64,000 bases of DNA from Halichondria panicea (Eukaryota > Porifera > Demospongiae > Suberitida > Halichondriidae), in contig NC_087387.1 in NCBI RefSeq assembly GCF_963675165.1, positions 1,123,001 to 1,187,000 of the forward strand, in the 5' to 3' direction. The position numbers and the translations under genes are program-made. A model generated the notes under the pieces. That model was not told the origin of the DNA and searched no databases. It worked only from the letters and a program-made list of their open reading frames with translations. Positions 36,946 through 52,600 of the stretch are shown one piece after another. Numbering within the stretch: position 1 is the stretch's first letter; every line of letters starts with the position of its first letter.

Positions 36946-39061
36946 TGTCCACAGCTACTCCATAAAGATTAGTGATATGACCATTACCAAATGATGTGAC
37001 AAACTGACCGTCTTTAGTGAACACTGACACACGCTTGTTACCATCGTCAATAACATAAACAAAACCAGTGACACACACACCAGAAGGGTAAAACAGATCT
37101 CCTTGTCCATTTCCTTTCTTTCCAATCGAGCGGATAAACCGACCATCCATAGTGAGCACTTGAACACGATGATTATAACAGTCAGTGACATACATCATTT
37201 GTTCATTGTCCACTGCAACATCCTCTGGTTGGTTAAAATGTCCATTACCAGTTCCCCTTGAACCAATCTGCTTGACTGGCTTCAGCTCTGTCGTCAACAC
37301 TTGGACTCTGTGATTGCATTGATCGCACACAAACACTTCATCACCAGCGACTGCTATCCCTCGAGGCCAGTTGAGTTCCTTTGGACCACTTCCAATCGTC
37401 CCAAACCTCTTCAGCAGATCTTCTCTTTTGTTGAACTTGTACACACAGTGTTTTTTGCTCCAGTCAGAGACATAGATGTTGTCCTCCTTGTCTACTGCCA
37501 CACCATAGATATTGCTAAATCCATGCTTTGATTTGCTGATGCTTCGAATTTGTTTTCCTTTCTTGTCAAACACCAAAACATCACCGGTACTGTCAGTTAC
37601 AATCAGTTCTTCTGATGAGTTGAATACCATATATCGAGGCTTGTTGATTCCTCTTATCACCCTCACTGGTTTGTCTAGCTTGGTGGGGGGTATTTTGATG
37701 AACACAGAGAAGGGGCTTCCTGGAATAGGCTGATCGTCCACTGAGATCAGGAGGTGGTGTCGACCACGTACCCTAGGGGTGTACTCAACGCTGTACACTC
37801 CACCCCTCACAGGCACTGCTTGCAATTGTTGGGTCGATTGATCAACTAGCGATTTCAGTACTGCTTGTGGTTTGCCTTGTTTTGAACTGATATAGACATT
37901 CAGATTTGTACATTTGTCAACTTCAGCCATCTTCACACCATCACCCCTCACAGAAGGATAAACTACAACATTGTTCTCACACAACTTCTTGAGATCCTCA
38001 CAAACAAACACTTCGACTCCAAAATCATCTTTCTCCACTGGATCAGGATTGGCTGCTTCCTTCCCTCGCTTCACCACCTCGGCATCGATTCGACTCACCA
38101 CCTGCTCTTGCATCGTAATCAGCTCTTCATCACTTGCATTCACCAGTGTACGCTCTACAAAGTCAATCAAACTCTGAGCAGTGCCCAGGGACAGGTCCAG
38201 ACCCTTCTCTTGAACCGTCAGCTTCTCCATCTTTGAATCAGCCAAAGCAGAAGATTCTCGTAAAACACGGACCTTGCATCGATCGAGAATATCGTGTAGC
38301 TCCTGGAACTTGGCATTCACTTGTCTCTCTGTCAGTTCTTTCTGGGCCTGGATCTTCTGTTTAGTTCCTTTCACTTGATTCACAGCGGTGCTCAGATCAG
38401 GCAGTAGGTTCTTGAGTGGGGAGAGGTGCTCCGTCAGCTTTTTGCGAGTTGCGGGGGCGGCTTTTTTGACAAATTCGTAATTGTGTCCAGCGTGTTCAAT
38501 AACGATACAGTCTCGACAGATGAGCTTGTTGCAATCGAAACAAAAAATCTTTTTTAGCTCCTCATGATCTTCGCATTTTGGGGGTGGTGGGCTTTCGAAT
38601 GTTAGTTCTTTCACTCCGCCCTGTTTGAGCTCGTCCAGAGTGGAGATGGCATGTCCGGCAAATACTCTCAATCGTTTATGAGACTTCACACAATCTTCAC
38701 AGATGAAATTGACACATTGTCGGCAGAATGCAGTGGCCTTTCCCCCAGAGCACATTTCACAAGTGGCCTCCAACTTTCCATGGGCTTTCTCCATCCTCGA
38801 GTGGAGTGCTTTCATCCGGTTGATGAAGAACGCAGTGGTCAGTCTGTCAGGGTTGTTGTCTGGCAATAGAGTGGGCTCACGACAGTTGGGGCAGGGGAAC
38901 GGCTGGTTGGGTCGGTAGCGACTGGAGAGTGTGAGGATGCATTGCTTGCAGTAGTAGTGACAACAAGGAAGCAGCTTTGGCTCCTGGTAGCGGTCATGAC
39001 AGATGCCACAAGTCACCTCTTGCTCGAGATCAGCAACAACTGGATCAGGTCCTTCGGCCAT
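36896..39061 (-). CDS. TRIM-NHL protein, copy 4 (721 aa)
   Basis: Complete single-exon gene. RING keeps all metal ligands but reads PCPNCREP where others have PCPDC. The B-box region is the same version as copy 3, whereas the filamin loop is class A as in copy 1 (VYISSKQGKPQAVLKS), with a shorter preceding loop (VVYPSVRG). The protein is therefore a mosaic of two neighbours. NHL variable sites: STGD in blade 1, WSK with an extra residue in blade 2, QC in blade 3, CY in blade 4, DG in blade 5, SK in blade 6. Confidence 0.92.
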   Translation of the reverse strand: MAEGPDPVVADLEQEVTCGICHDRYQEPKLLPCCHYYCKQCILTLSSRYRPNQPFPCPNCREPTLLPDNNPDRLTTAFFINRMKALHSRMEKAHGKLEATCEMCSGGKATAFCRQCVNFICEDCVKSHKRLRVFAGHAISTLDELKQGGVKELTFESPPPPKCEDHEELKKIFCFDCNKLICRDCIVIEHAGHNYEFVKKAAPATRKKLTEHLSPLKNLLPDLSTAVNQVKGTKQKIQAQKELTERQVNAKFQELHDILDRCKVRVLRESSALADSKMEKLTVQEKGLDLSLGTAQSLIDFVERTLVNASDEELITMQEQVVSRIDAEVVKRGKEAANPDPVEKDDFGVEVFVCEDLKKLCENNVVVYPSVRGDGVKMAEVDKCTNLNVYISSKQGKPQAVLKSLVDQSTQQLQAVPVRGGVYSVEYTPRVRGRHHLLISVDDQPIPGSPFSVFIKIPPTKLDKPVRVIRGINKPRYMVFNSSEELIVTDSTGDVLVFDKKGKQIRSISKSKHGFSNIYGVAVDKEDNIYVSDWSKKHCVYKFNKREDLLKRFGTIGSGPKELNWPRGIAVAGDEVFVCDQCNHRVQVLTTELKPVKQIGSRGTGNGHFNQPEDVAVDNEQMMYVTDCYNHRVQVLTMDGRFIRSIGKKGNGQGDLFYPSGVCVTGFVYVIDDGNKRVSVFTKDGQFVTSFGNGHITNLYGVAVDSDGFVYVRSKESVVIF

Positions 39062-39074
39062 CGTTAGTTAAGAT

Positions 39075-39271
39075 CTGGGGAATGCATTCGTACAACATTT
39101 ATAAAAGCATGAAACTATTCCAATATAAAAATTAAATAGCAACTTCGCTAGAAATTGAGTATACAAGAATGTTGAATCTGTGAATAATAGTTTGCACTAA
39201 GTGATCAATTAGGTCAAGCTAAGCTAGACCTCTGCAGCTAGTTGAAAAAACGGGTACCAGAAAAAACTTAC
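39075..39271 (-). promoter_or_regulatory. 5'-UTR intron of TRIM copy 4
   Basis: Conserved GTAAGT donor and CCCCAG acceptor upstream of the start at 39061. Confidence 0.55.
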
Positions 39272-39755
39272 CTACTATTTATAAGAAATTTCTAGATCCT
39301 TTAATTTCAACAATTACAAGCCTTTGTTTTGCATGTACCTTGTACTGGTACATGCTACGCCCATTACACAATGTTATAAATCTGACCAGATACCCCCACT
39401 TTTTTGTTTCAACACTGGCCCACACTTTCTTTCAATATGAAAGTACATGTACATGTATGTACAACAATTCTACACAACTTGGTAGTAACATCTATATCTC
39501 CCTGAGCACTGGGCATGAGATGCCTTGATCCCAAGCCACACTGAATGGAGGCCTTGTAGGAGGCTAGGGATGCTTCTATTAAAAGCTGTCTTGGTATCTT
39601 TCAATTTAAAATTATAATTATCAGCCTACTAGGTACACAAATAATATTGAGGAATGCATAATTATAAGTATGTGTTCAATACATGTACATGTATATAACT
39701 GGTAAAAATGTTTGCCAAGTTTATAAGTCGTTGAACAAACTAATATTCGATGTGT

Positions 39756-44889
<5,134 letters not shown>

Positions 44890-45058
44890 CTGTGGGTGAA
44901 TAAGTTGACACATTATCACTCAAAAAATACTTCGGCCAAATACTGCAGAGTTGTCTTGCGTTGCTATGACTTCATCACTTTGCTGCCATGTGGTGTCTTG
45001 TGATACAACGGTTTCTATCGTAATATTTTCAGGGATGTCTTGCATTTCTCTGGCTTCA

Positions 45059-45544
45059 TCATCTGGGGGGGCCGGGGAGGGGCTGCTCTTGTACCTCAAA
45101 TGTAGCTTGCTGTGTAATGAACGTGGCTTCTGCTGCTAATGCTTGAAACATCATCACCTGTTTGTTGAGCTCACAAACTAGGGACTGGGCCGTGTAGAGG
45201 TCAAATTGTCCATCTTCAGAGCTTGGTTGGTCATCAGTGGGTACCGGTACTTCATCTTGTTCATTGAGATTGTCACTTTTAGTGAGGTTATTGAGATCTG
45301 ATTGATAGTGGAGTCTTGCAAGCAGTGGCCCTGCTCTCTCTGTAGTTGTATAATGGGTCCATGCAACTGATGCAGCTTCAGATACAGAGTGTGCTAGGTA
45401 CTTGTCCATTTTCACTTGTAATAAGATGGTAAAGATCCTCATAACACAATCACAAACGATCTTTCCCAAAATAGGCAGCAGGCAGGTAAAGATCATCAGT
45501 AGAACTAACTGCTTCTCAATCAAAAGTAAATTATCATAAAACAC
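45059..45544 (-). pseudogene. Membrane-like ORF, copy 5 (frame of the hydrophobic start broken)
   Basis: The polar body (MDKYL...QPLPGPP) is intact, but a small deletion near 45535 (loss of about 8-10 bp found in sister units as TTATTACATACACATAAAA) shifts the frame between the two hydrophobic segments. Only the second segment remains in frame with the body. This argues that the hydrophobic start is not strictly required, or that this copy is dead. Confidence 0.35.
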
Positions 45545-45576
45545 AGATTGCTACTGCCCACACACACAAATAATAA

Positions 45577-47778
45577 CTAAAATATAACAACAGATTCATG
45601 ACTGTGCACATAAACAAAACCATCACTGTCCACAGCTACTCCATAAAGATAAAGATTAGTGATATGAGCATTACCAAATGATGTGACAAACTGACCGTCT
45701 TTAGTGAACACTGACACACGCTTGTTAGAATCAGCAACATAAACAAAACCAGTGACACACACACCACAAGGGGAAGACAGTTCTCCTTGTCCATTTCCTT
45801 TCTTTCCAATCGAGCGAATAAACCGACCATCCATAGTGAGCACTTGAACACGATGATTATAACAGTCAGTGACATACATCATTTGTTCATTGTCCACAGC
45901 AACATCCTCTGGTCCGTTAAAATGCTCATTACCAGTTCCGTATGAACCAATCTGCTTGACTGGCTCCAGCTCTGTCGTCAACACTTGGACTCTGTGATTA
46001 CTCCGATCGCACACAAACACTTGATCACCAGCGACTGCTATCCCTCGAGGGCAGTTGAGTTCCTTTGGACCACTTCCAATCGTCCCAAACCTCTTCAGCA
46101 GATCTCCTCTTTTGTTGAACTTGTACACACAGTGTTTGCTCCAGTCAGAGACATAGATGTTGTCCTCCTTGTCTACTGCCACGCCAGAGATACCGCCAAA
46201 CCCGTGCTTTGATTTGCTGATGCTTCGAATTTGTTTTCCTTTCTTGTCAAACACCAAAACATCACCCTCAAAGTCAGTTACAATCAGTTCTTCTGACGAA
46301 TTGAATGCCATATATCGAGGGATGTTGATTCCTCTCATCACCCTCACAGGTTTGTCCAGCTTGGTGGGGGGTATTTTGACGAACACAGAGAAGGGGCTTC
46401 CTGGGATGGGCTGGTCGTCTACTGAGATCAGGAGGTGGTGTCGACCACGTATCCTAGGGGTGTACTCAACGCTGTACACTCCACCCCTCACAGGCACTGC
46501 TTGTAGCTGTTGAGAGGATTGATCAACTAGCGATTTTAGAGCCACTTGTATTGTAGGATGCTTTAATTGTGTATTACATTCCACAAGAATCGAAAAATTG
46601 TTAGGTTTATCGATTTCAGCAGTTCTAGCTCCATCTCCTTCCACAGTGCACTTTGCTGGATCCACTTTACCATCATACACTCTCACATTGTTCTCACACA
46701 ACTTCTTGAGATCCTCACAAACAAACACTTCGACTCCAAAATCATCTTTCTCCACTGGATCAGGATTGGCTGCTTCCTTCCCTCGCTTCAACACCTCGGC
46801 ATCGATTCGACTCACCACCTGCTCTTGCATCGTAATCAGTTCTTCATCACTTGCATTCTCCAGTGTACGCTCTACAAAGTCAATCAAACTCTGAGCAGTG
46901 CCCAGGGACAGGTCCAGACCCTTCTCTTGAACTGTCAGCTTCTCCATCTTTGAATCAGCCAAAGCAGAAGATTCTCGTAAAACATGGACCTTGCATCGAT
47001 CGAGAATATCGTGTAGCTCCTGGAACTTGGCATTCACTTGTCTCTCTGTCAGTTCTTTCTGGGCCTGGATCTTCTGTTTAGTTCCTTTCACTTGATTCAC
47101 AGCGGTGCTCAGATCAGGCAGTAGGTTCTTGAGTGGGGAGAGGTGCTCCGTCAGCTTTTTGCGAGTTGCGGGGGCGGCTTTCTTTACAAATTCGTAATTG
47201 TGTCCAGCGTGTTCAATAACGATACAGTCTCGACAGATAAGCTTGTTGCAATCGAAACAGAAAATCTTTTTTGGCTCTTCGTGATCTTTGCATTTTGGGG
47301 GTGGTGGGTTTTCGAATGTTAGTTCTTTGACTCCGCCTTGTTTGAGCTCGTCCAGAGTGGAGACGATATGTGTAGCAAACACTTTCATACGTTGATGAGG
47401 TCTTACACAATCCTCACAGATGAAATTGACACACTGTCGGCAGAATGCAGTGGCCTTTCCCCCAGAGCACATTTCACAAGTGGTCTCCAACTTGCCATGG
47501 GCTTTCTCCATCCTCGAGTGGAGTGCTTTCATCCGGTTGATAAAGAACGCAGTGGTCAGTCTGTCTGGGTTGTTGTCTGGCAATAGAGTGGGCTCACGAC
47601 AGTCGGGGCAGGGGAACGGCTGGTTGGGTCGGTAGCGACTGGAGAGTGTGAGGATGCATTGCTTGCAGTAGTAGTGACAACAAGGGAGCAGCTTTGGCTC
47701 CTGGTAGCGGTCATGACAGATGCCACAGGTCACTTCTTGCTCGAGATCAGCAACAACTGGATCAGGTCCTTCGGCCAT
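45577..47778 (-). CDS. TRIM-NHL protein, copy 5 (733 aa)
   Basis: Full domain set in one exon. B-box and class B filamin loop match copy 2 almost exactly, while the NHL part has its own variable sites: FEGD (blade 1), WS (blade 2), RS (blade 3), CY (blade 4), a one-residue-shorter ADSN (blade 5) and a two-residue-longer NLYLYG with HSHES (blade 6). GINIPRY replaces GINNPRY before blade 1. The coding sequence is intact, but its 5'-UTR intron is stretched to about 5.1 kb by a transposon. Confidence 0.92.
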   Translation of the reverse strand: MAEGPDPVVADLEQEVTCGICHDRYQEPKLLPCCHYYCKQCILTLSSRYRPNQPFPCPDCREPTLLPDNNPDRLTTAFFINRMKALHSRMEKAHGKLETTCEMCSGGKATAFCRQCVNFICEDCVRPHQRMKVFATHIVSTLDELKQGGVKELTFENPPPPKCKDHEEPKKIFCFDCNKLICRDCIVIEHAGHNYEFVKKAAPATRKKLTEHLSPLKNLLPDLSTAVNQVKGTKQKIQAQKELTERQVNAKFQELHDILDRCKVHVLRESSALADSKMEKLTVQEKGLDLSLGTAQSLIDFVERTLENASDEELITMQEQVVSRIDAEVLKRGKEAANPDPVEKDDFGVEVFVCEDLKKLCENNVRVYDGKVDPAKCTVEGDGARTAEIDKPNNFSILVECNTQLKHPTIQVALKSLVDQSSQQLQAVPVRGGVYSVEYTPRIRGRHHLLISVDDQPIPGSPFSVFVKIPPTKLDKPVRVMRGINIPRYMAFNSSEELIVTDFEGDVLVFDKKGKQIRSISKSKHGFGGISGVAVDKEDNIYVSDWSKHCVYKFNKRGDLLKRFGTIGSGPKELNCPRGIAVAGDQVFVCDRSNHRVQVLTTELEPVKQIGSYGTGNEHFNGPEDVAVDNEQMMYVTDCYNHRVQVLTMDGRFIRSIGKKGNGQGELSSPCGVCVTGFVYVADSNKRVSVFTKDGQFVTSFGNAHITNLYLYGVAVDSDGFVYVHSHESVVIF

Positions 47779-48619
47779 CGTTAGTTAAGATCTGGGGAAT
47801 GCATTTGTACAACATTTATAAAAGCATGAAACTATATTCTAATATAAAAAATTAAATAGCAACTTCCCTAGAAATTGAGTATACAAGAATGTTGAATCTG
47901 TGAATAATATTTTGCACTAAGCAGGGGCGGATCCAGGAAAAACAAAAGGGGGGGGCTAGCTAGAAAAGGGTGAAGCCCCGTAAGAGGGCAGCCTCGCCGG
48001 AAGCGAATTTTTTTGCAAGATTTGACCTTTGAACTTTCATATTAATGAGTAGAATACGTTGACCTCTGCACTTACTTTTAATACTATGGTGATACTGTAC
48101 TGGTCAGATGTACGTACGTACGTACAGCTAGCTAGCTAGGTACGTCCAGGTAGCTACCCTAGATCCTTTATACTCCTAGTAGCTGTTGTCTAGCATCTCT
48201 CAATAGTGATTTCGCAGGAAATTCAAACTACACTGCATGCAATAGCTTTGCTCACTAGCTTATTCTACAGTCTTTTCTGATCAAAATGATATATGACAAG
48301 TAGCGATTGGTTCAACTGTTGCAGAGTTAGAGCTTGATTAGCACACTATAAGTGTTGTAAAATTTCTCCACAATTTCCTTAAATTAGAACACAGGAAATG
48401 GCACAAACCGCACATTCCAATTGAATTCCAACTGTAGGCTTTAGTTAAAGACATATTTCTAAGGTTGTATTGAGTTTTATAACATCAAATTTGACACACA
48501 TAGAGAATAAAGACAGGAGAATCAGATTATATCATAAGAATGACAAAAGACACAGAAATATAGATTATAAAAATGACAAAAGAAACAGAATAAAAAATGA
48601 CAATAGACATGACTATGCA

Positions 48620-51600
48620 TTATAAAATCTTTAAGTCACCACAAAGTAAATCATCTAGCAGAGGAAAAGAGAATGTTTCTTCTTCATTGTCGTATGCTAC
48701 TTTAAATTGCTTAGACACAGCATCATAGGAAATCACAGTTCCACTGTACCAAACATCAGTGCCATCAACGGTGAACAGATGTTTGACTCGCCTATACAAA
48801 AGTAGTTCGGGGTCTCTCACAAGATCACTGTGTTCAGGTACTCTTGACTGTGCATGTGTTGGTACGGGAAGAAGCAACTTAGACAGGTTGCTACACAGTT
48901 CTTGAACTGTCAAGGGCCGACGATCATGAGAAAATTGGAACAGGTGCTTTTCATTTTGCTGACTGAGCACTTTCCGGCGAAAGTTGATCTGGGCTTTCAC
49001 ACCTTCTAATTTTGATTTCTTTGTCTTCATCTTACTCAACTGTAGCTGTACCTCACTACTGCTGGTCCAAAGGCCATAAGTTTGTATCTTTAGAGTTAGC
49101 TCTTCCTTGTCCTTTAGCTCCTTCTCATGTTTCTTTGACAGCTCACGTTCTCTTTGCAGAAGCAATTCCAACCTTTTTGCTTTGATTTCGTCAGTCCGTT
49201 TCCGAAAATTTTGTTTGTGGACTTTGGAGAGTTTACGAGCAGCATTCAGAAGTCTCTCTTTTTCTTCCTCACTCTTCTGTCTGAGCCAAGCAGATGTCTT
49301 GTTCTGGGAGAATAAGATCATAGACTCCAGTGCAATGTAAGTAGCGTTTGGTTTTTGACCCATGAACCTGTCGAGAAGGGCAAAATCCCGCTCTGGCATT
49401 ACATTACTCAAAGGTACTGATGATGTCTGTGCCACAATGACAGGATCTGATACAGCATGGAATTCACCTCCAGGTAAGTGGTCAGGCATTAGTCGTTCCA
49501 TTGTTAGGGCAAAGCTCTTAAATAACAATTGAAGCAACTCCTGAACTAGTGCATCATTCTCTGTCTCAGCGTACAATGCATCCATCACTTCGTCCTGAAA
49601 CGATGTGGTCTCTGGGAACAAAATGGCTTCGTTGTCTAAAACACACTGAGCGTCGTCACTCCACTTTTGCATCCTGTCTCTCATCTTGGTATAGACTTCA
49701 CCCATTTTCAGGATTGACAATGTAGAGGTCTGCAAGTAGCGCCAAAAAGGACCACTAACCAACTTGTCAATTATTCCCAAAGCTTTGCACCCTGCGATAT
49801 GAAGTGGTGACTTGAGGTCTTTCAGAACAGCTTGCAGGAGTAGGTTGAGATTTGCCCCATGGTATTTCAACAAATATTCTGTCATGTGTGACTTCAAGAA
49901 GAACACTCCTGCAGCATCATAGAATAGAATGTTAAACCTATTGCCAATAAAGGAAGCTAGTGGTAGCCTTGCTATTCCATTCTGTCGTAAGAAGGTTCTG
50001 AAATGAGTGGAGCAACCAGACTGTTCAGACCCGCGGTGGTGGAATGCTTTGCATGCTGTCCGTATGAGCCTTTGTGTTCCTGAGCTCCTCGAATTTGGGG
50101 TGCTTTCTTCCTCACTGTTTGCAGCCTCCCATACCTTTAGTGTCTCTTCTGCTGAGTCTGCTAAGGCGATCAGAAAATGTAACCCACAAAAAAAGTTATT
50201 CATCCGGGTAAGTTGTTCTTGTTCCCCACTAGTCATATCGTCCCAATTGTCCACAATGTCAGGTAGGATACTAGCTCGGTAATCAGATAACAGAGTAGAG
50301 AAGAGCTTTTCGGCAGCATGTCGATCAGACATGGTGTTCTTCAACTTATATACTATCTTTGATGACACGCTCGACTGCCCAATTTCCTGTCTCACAACAT
50401 CTAAGTCATCAAGAATCTCTCGGAAAGTATCCAATGTTGTCTGTGCTGACCCTGAAAACACGTGTCGCAGCCCTAGAGTGTATGTTTCTTCTGAAGTGGC
50501 CAGATCAAATGTGGAAAAATGGTGGCCATGCTTGGTCGTACCATCAGTTTGTAGTGTGTAGTGCTCACCATCTTCAGAGCCCAGTTGTTCACCTAGTTGT
50601 GCTTGAGCGACTGTCAAGCACTCGAGCATCATCTGGCAGACTGCAGTTCTTTTGGGTAGACGGTCAGCTTTCTTGTGCACTAGATTTGTCAGTACACTCT
50701 CAATCACTGACCGGACATTGTTGACACCAACATTAAGCGAAAGCAATTCATAACAACAAGCACGGACATCATTGGTGTATTTCCCCCCTTCGAATGTGAC
50801 AATATTGTCTGACATCACTTCATCAACTTTGTCCTTTAGTTCAGCATTGTCATATTCAAGCTTCCTGACTTCTTCTACAAGTAGATTCTGTTTCTGTCCG
50901 TACTCTCGTTCTAGTTCATCCAGTTCCTCACAGTTTTCACCTCCACTGATTTCTGAGAACTTTGATTTCCAATAGGAAGCCCGGTGTCTCAGTCGATCAA
51001 CCTTTGCCTTGAGTGAAGTCACTTGTTTGGCACTCTTAGTGGCCTGTTTCTGGAGCATGTCTATAGCTTTCTTGTCTTTCTTGAGTTCTTGGGCCTGATC
51101 CTTAATAGTATCATCTCTCCTTTTAGTTCGCTTTTGTCCATTCCTTCGAGCAGCGTACATTTTCTGTCTTGATTGTTTTACAACATTCTTCATTTCTGCA
51201 CATGATGAGCAACTACTGCCCTCACCACCAGTATCAGTGGAAACAACAACTTTGCCTTGTGAAACAAAGACCCGAGGTAAGGAGTATAAGTGAGCCTTAA
51301 ACTCAGCAATCATGGTGACCTTGTCACTGGAGGATGGCATTTTCTTTAGGTTCATAAACTTTGCAGACAAGCGAAGCACACTTTGCCGAATCGATTTGAT
51401 GGTAGGAAATTCTTCTTGCTCGCGTTTGGCTGAAAACAAGGATGACATCCAACACCACAGCACATAGAAAGTGCAGGGCGAATTTCTGTTCATGAAGTTA
51501 TACAGCTCCAAAACAAACTGGTTTGTTATATGTGATGCAGGCACATTGAGAGCTTCAATATCTGATCCTTGGTCAGAATCATCTGCTACTGCCAAGAGAC

Positions 51601-51658
51601 GCTCAGACGTTAGCCCCACAGACGTCAGGGTGGGGTACAGATCCTTGAAATCAGACAT
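48620..51658 (-). CDS. Putative transposase, 1012 aa, coiled-coil and SH3/Tudor-like tail
   Basis: I recognise no exact family. The protein has an N-terminal helical part, CSSC (150-153), a long charged coiled coil (about 160-290), and a central region with YTLQTDGTTKHGHHFSTFDL (D372) and NTMSDRHAAE (D445). FCGLHFL (C491, H494) resembles the CxxH seen in several DDE transposases. A second coiled coil with many Lys/Glu (about 820-920) and a small barrel-like end (DVWYSGTVISYDA, then FKVAYDNEEETF), like a Tudor/PWWP/SH3 fold, follow. Its position alone between terminal repeats makes a transposase role likely; catalytic assignment is inference. The start follows an acceptor-like TATATAG 6 nt upstream. 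No internal stop is present. Confidence 0.7.
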   Translation of the reverse strand: MSDFKDLYPTLTSVGLTSERLLAVADDSDQGSDIEALNVPASHITNQFVLELYNFMNRNSPCTFYVLWCWMSSLFSAKREQEEFPTIKSIRQSVLRLSAKFMNLKKMPSSSDKVTMIAEFKAHLYSLPRVFVSQGKVVVSTDTGGEGSSCSSCAEMKNVVKQSRQKMYAARRNGQKRTKRRDDTIKDQAQELKKDKKAIDMLQKQATKSAKQVTSLKAKVDRLRHRASYWKSKFSEISGGENCEELDELEREYGQKQNLLVEEVRKLEYDNAELKDKVDEVMSDNIVTFEGGKYTNDVRACCYELLSLNVGVNNVRSVIESVLTNLVHKKADRLPKRTAVCQMMLECLTVAQAQLGEQLGSEDGEHYTLQTDGTTKHGHHFSTFDLATSEETYTLGLRHVFSGSAQTTLDTFREILDDLDVVRQEIGQSSVSSKIVYKLKNTMSDRHAAEKLFSTLLSDYRASILPDIVDNWDDMTSGEQEQLTRMNNFFCGLHFLIALADSAEETLKVWEAANSEEESTPNSRSSGTQRLIRTACKAFHHRGSEQSGCSTHFRTFLRQNGIARLPLASFIGNRFNILFYDAAGVFFLKSHMTEYLLKYHGANLNLLLQAVLKDLKSPLHIAGCKALGIIDKLVSGPFWRYLQTSTLSILKMGEVYTKMRDRMQKWSDDAQCVLDNEAILFPETTSFQDEVMDALYAETENDALVQELLQLLFKSFALTMERLMPDHLPGGEFHAVSDPVIVAQTSSVPLSNVMPERDFALLDRFMGQKPNATYIALESMILFSQNKTSAWLRQKSEEEKERLLNAARKLSKVHKQNFRKRTDEIKAKRLELLLQRERELSKKHEKELKDKEELTLKIQTYGLWTSSSEVQLQLSKMKTKKSKLEGVKAQINFRRKVLSQQNEKHLFQFSHDRRPLTVQELCSNLSKLLLPVPTHAQSRVPEHSDLVRDPELLLYRRVKHLFTVDGTDVWYSGTVISYDAVSKQFKVAYDNEEETFSFPLLDDLLCGDLKIL

Positions 51659-52600
51659 TGGTGCCTATATAAACAAATAGTCACATGTAAACAGACCTTT
51701 AATTGTGTAGCTGTATATACAGTGTACATTCCCAGAATGACTTAAGCATAACAGGCTATGTGTATACATGTACCTAATGATGGTTTAACTATGTACAATT
51801 TTGCACACAGAATAAATCCAGTGTCATATAAAAACCTAGTGAAAACATTCACCAAGGGGAAAAAATCAAGCTTACCTTGTTGATCAGCACCCTTGATAAT
51901 TTAAACAACACTTGAGTCGTCTATATACAGTCTTGTGCCACAGGTACAGACCTTAGACATCGGACATTAGTGCCTATATAACAAATAGTCACTATGTAAA
52001 CAGAACTTTTATTGTCTAGCGTCAAACATGTACACTCCCAGAATGACATAAGCATAACACTGTCAGGCTACATGTATGTTTAACTACATGCATGTAAAAA
52101 GAATGAGTACCAAAATTTACCAGAATATCTCCAGTATCATATACCCACCGAGGGAAAAAAATCAAGTTTACCTCGTTAATCAGCACCTTTGATAAGCTCA
52201 GAAAGCGTTTTGAGGTATTTAAACTACACTTGAGTCTTCTACAGTTATGTGGGACGGGTGCAGATCCTTGATATCGGAAATTAGAACCTATCTAAACAAA
52301 TAGTCACTATGTAAACAGACCTTTTATTGTCTAGCGTCAAATATGTACACTCCCAGAATGATTTAGGCATGCCAGGCTATGTATCTAATGATGGTTTAAT
52401 TATGTATATGTGTTTCTTTCAGAAAGATAGAGTACCATTCTTTTGCATTCAGAATATCTCCACAGTTTCATATAAACATCAGGTAAAAGCGTTCACTAAG
52501 GGAAGAAACAAAGCTTACCTCGTTAATCAGCACCTTTGATAACCCCAGAAAGCGTTTTGAGGTCCTTCAACAACACTTTAAGTCCTCTACAACTTTGTGC
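51600..52600. repeat. Three ~310-bp tandem repeats spanning the ORF start and upstream region
   Basis: Blocks starting near 51600, 51931 and 52244 share the order: decayed or real first codons (ATGTCNGA), TATATAGGCAC, AAACAAATAGTCAC, GTAAACAGACCTTT, CCCAGAATGA, and a donor-like AACAAGGTAAGCTT. The first block contains the actual start codon of the 1012-aa ORF. The others are duplicates of the 5' region, each with its own splice-donor-like site and possible promoter. Confidence 0.75.
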
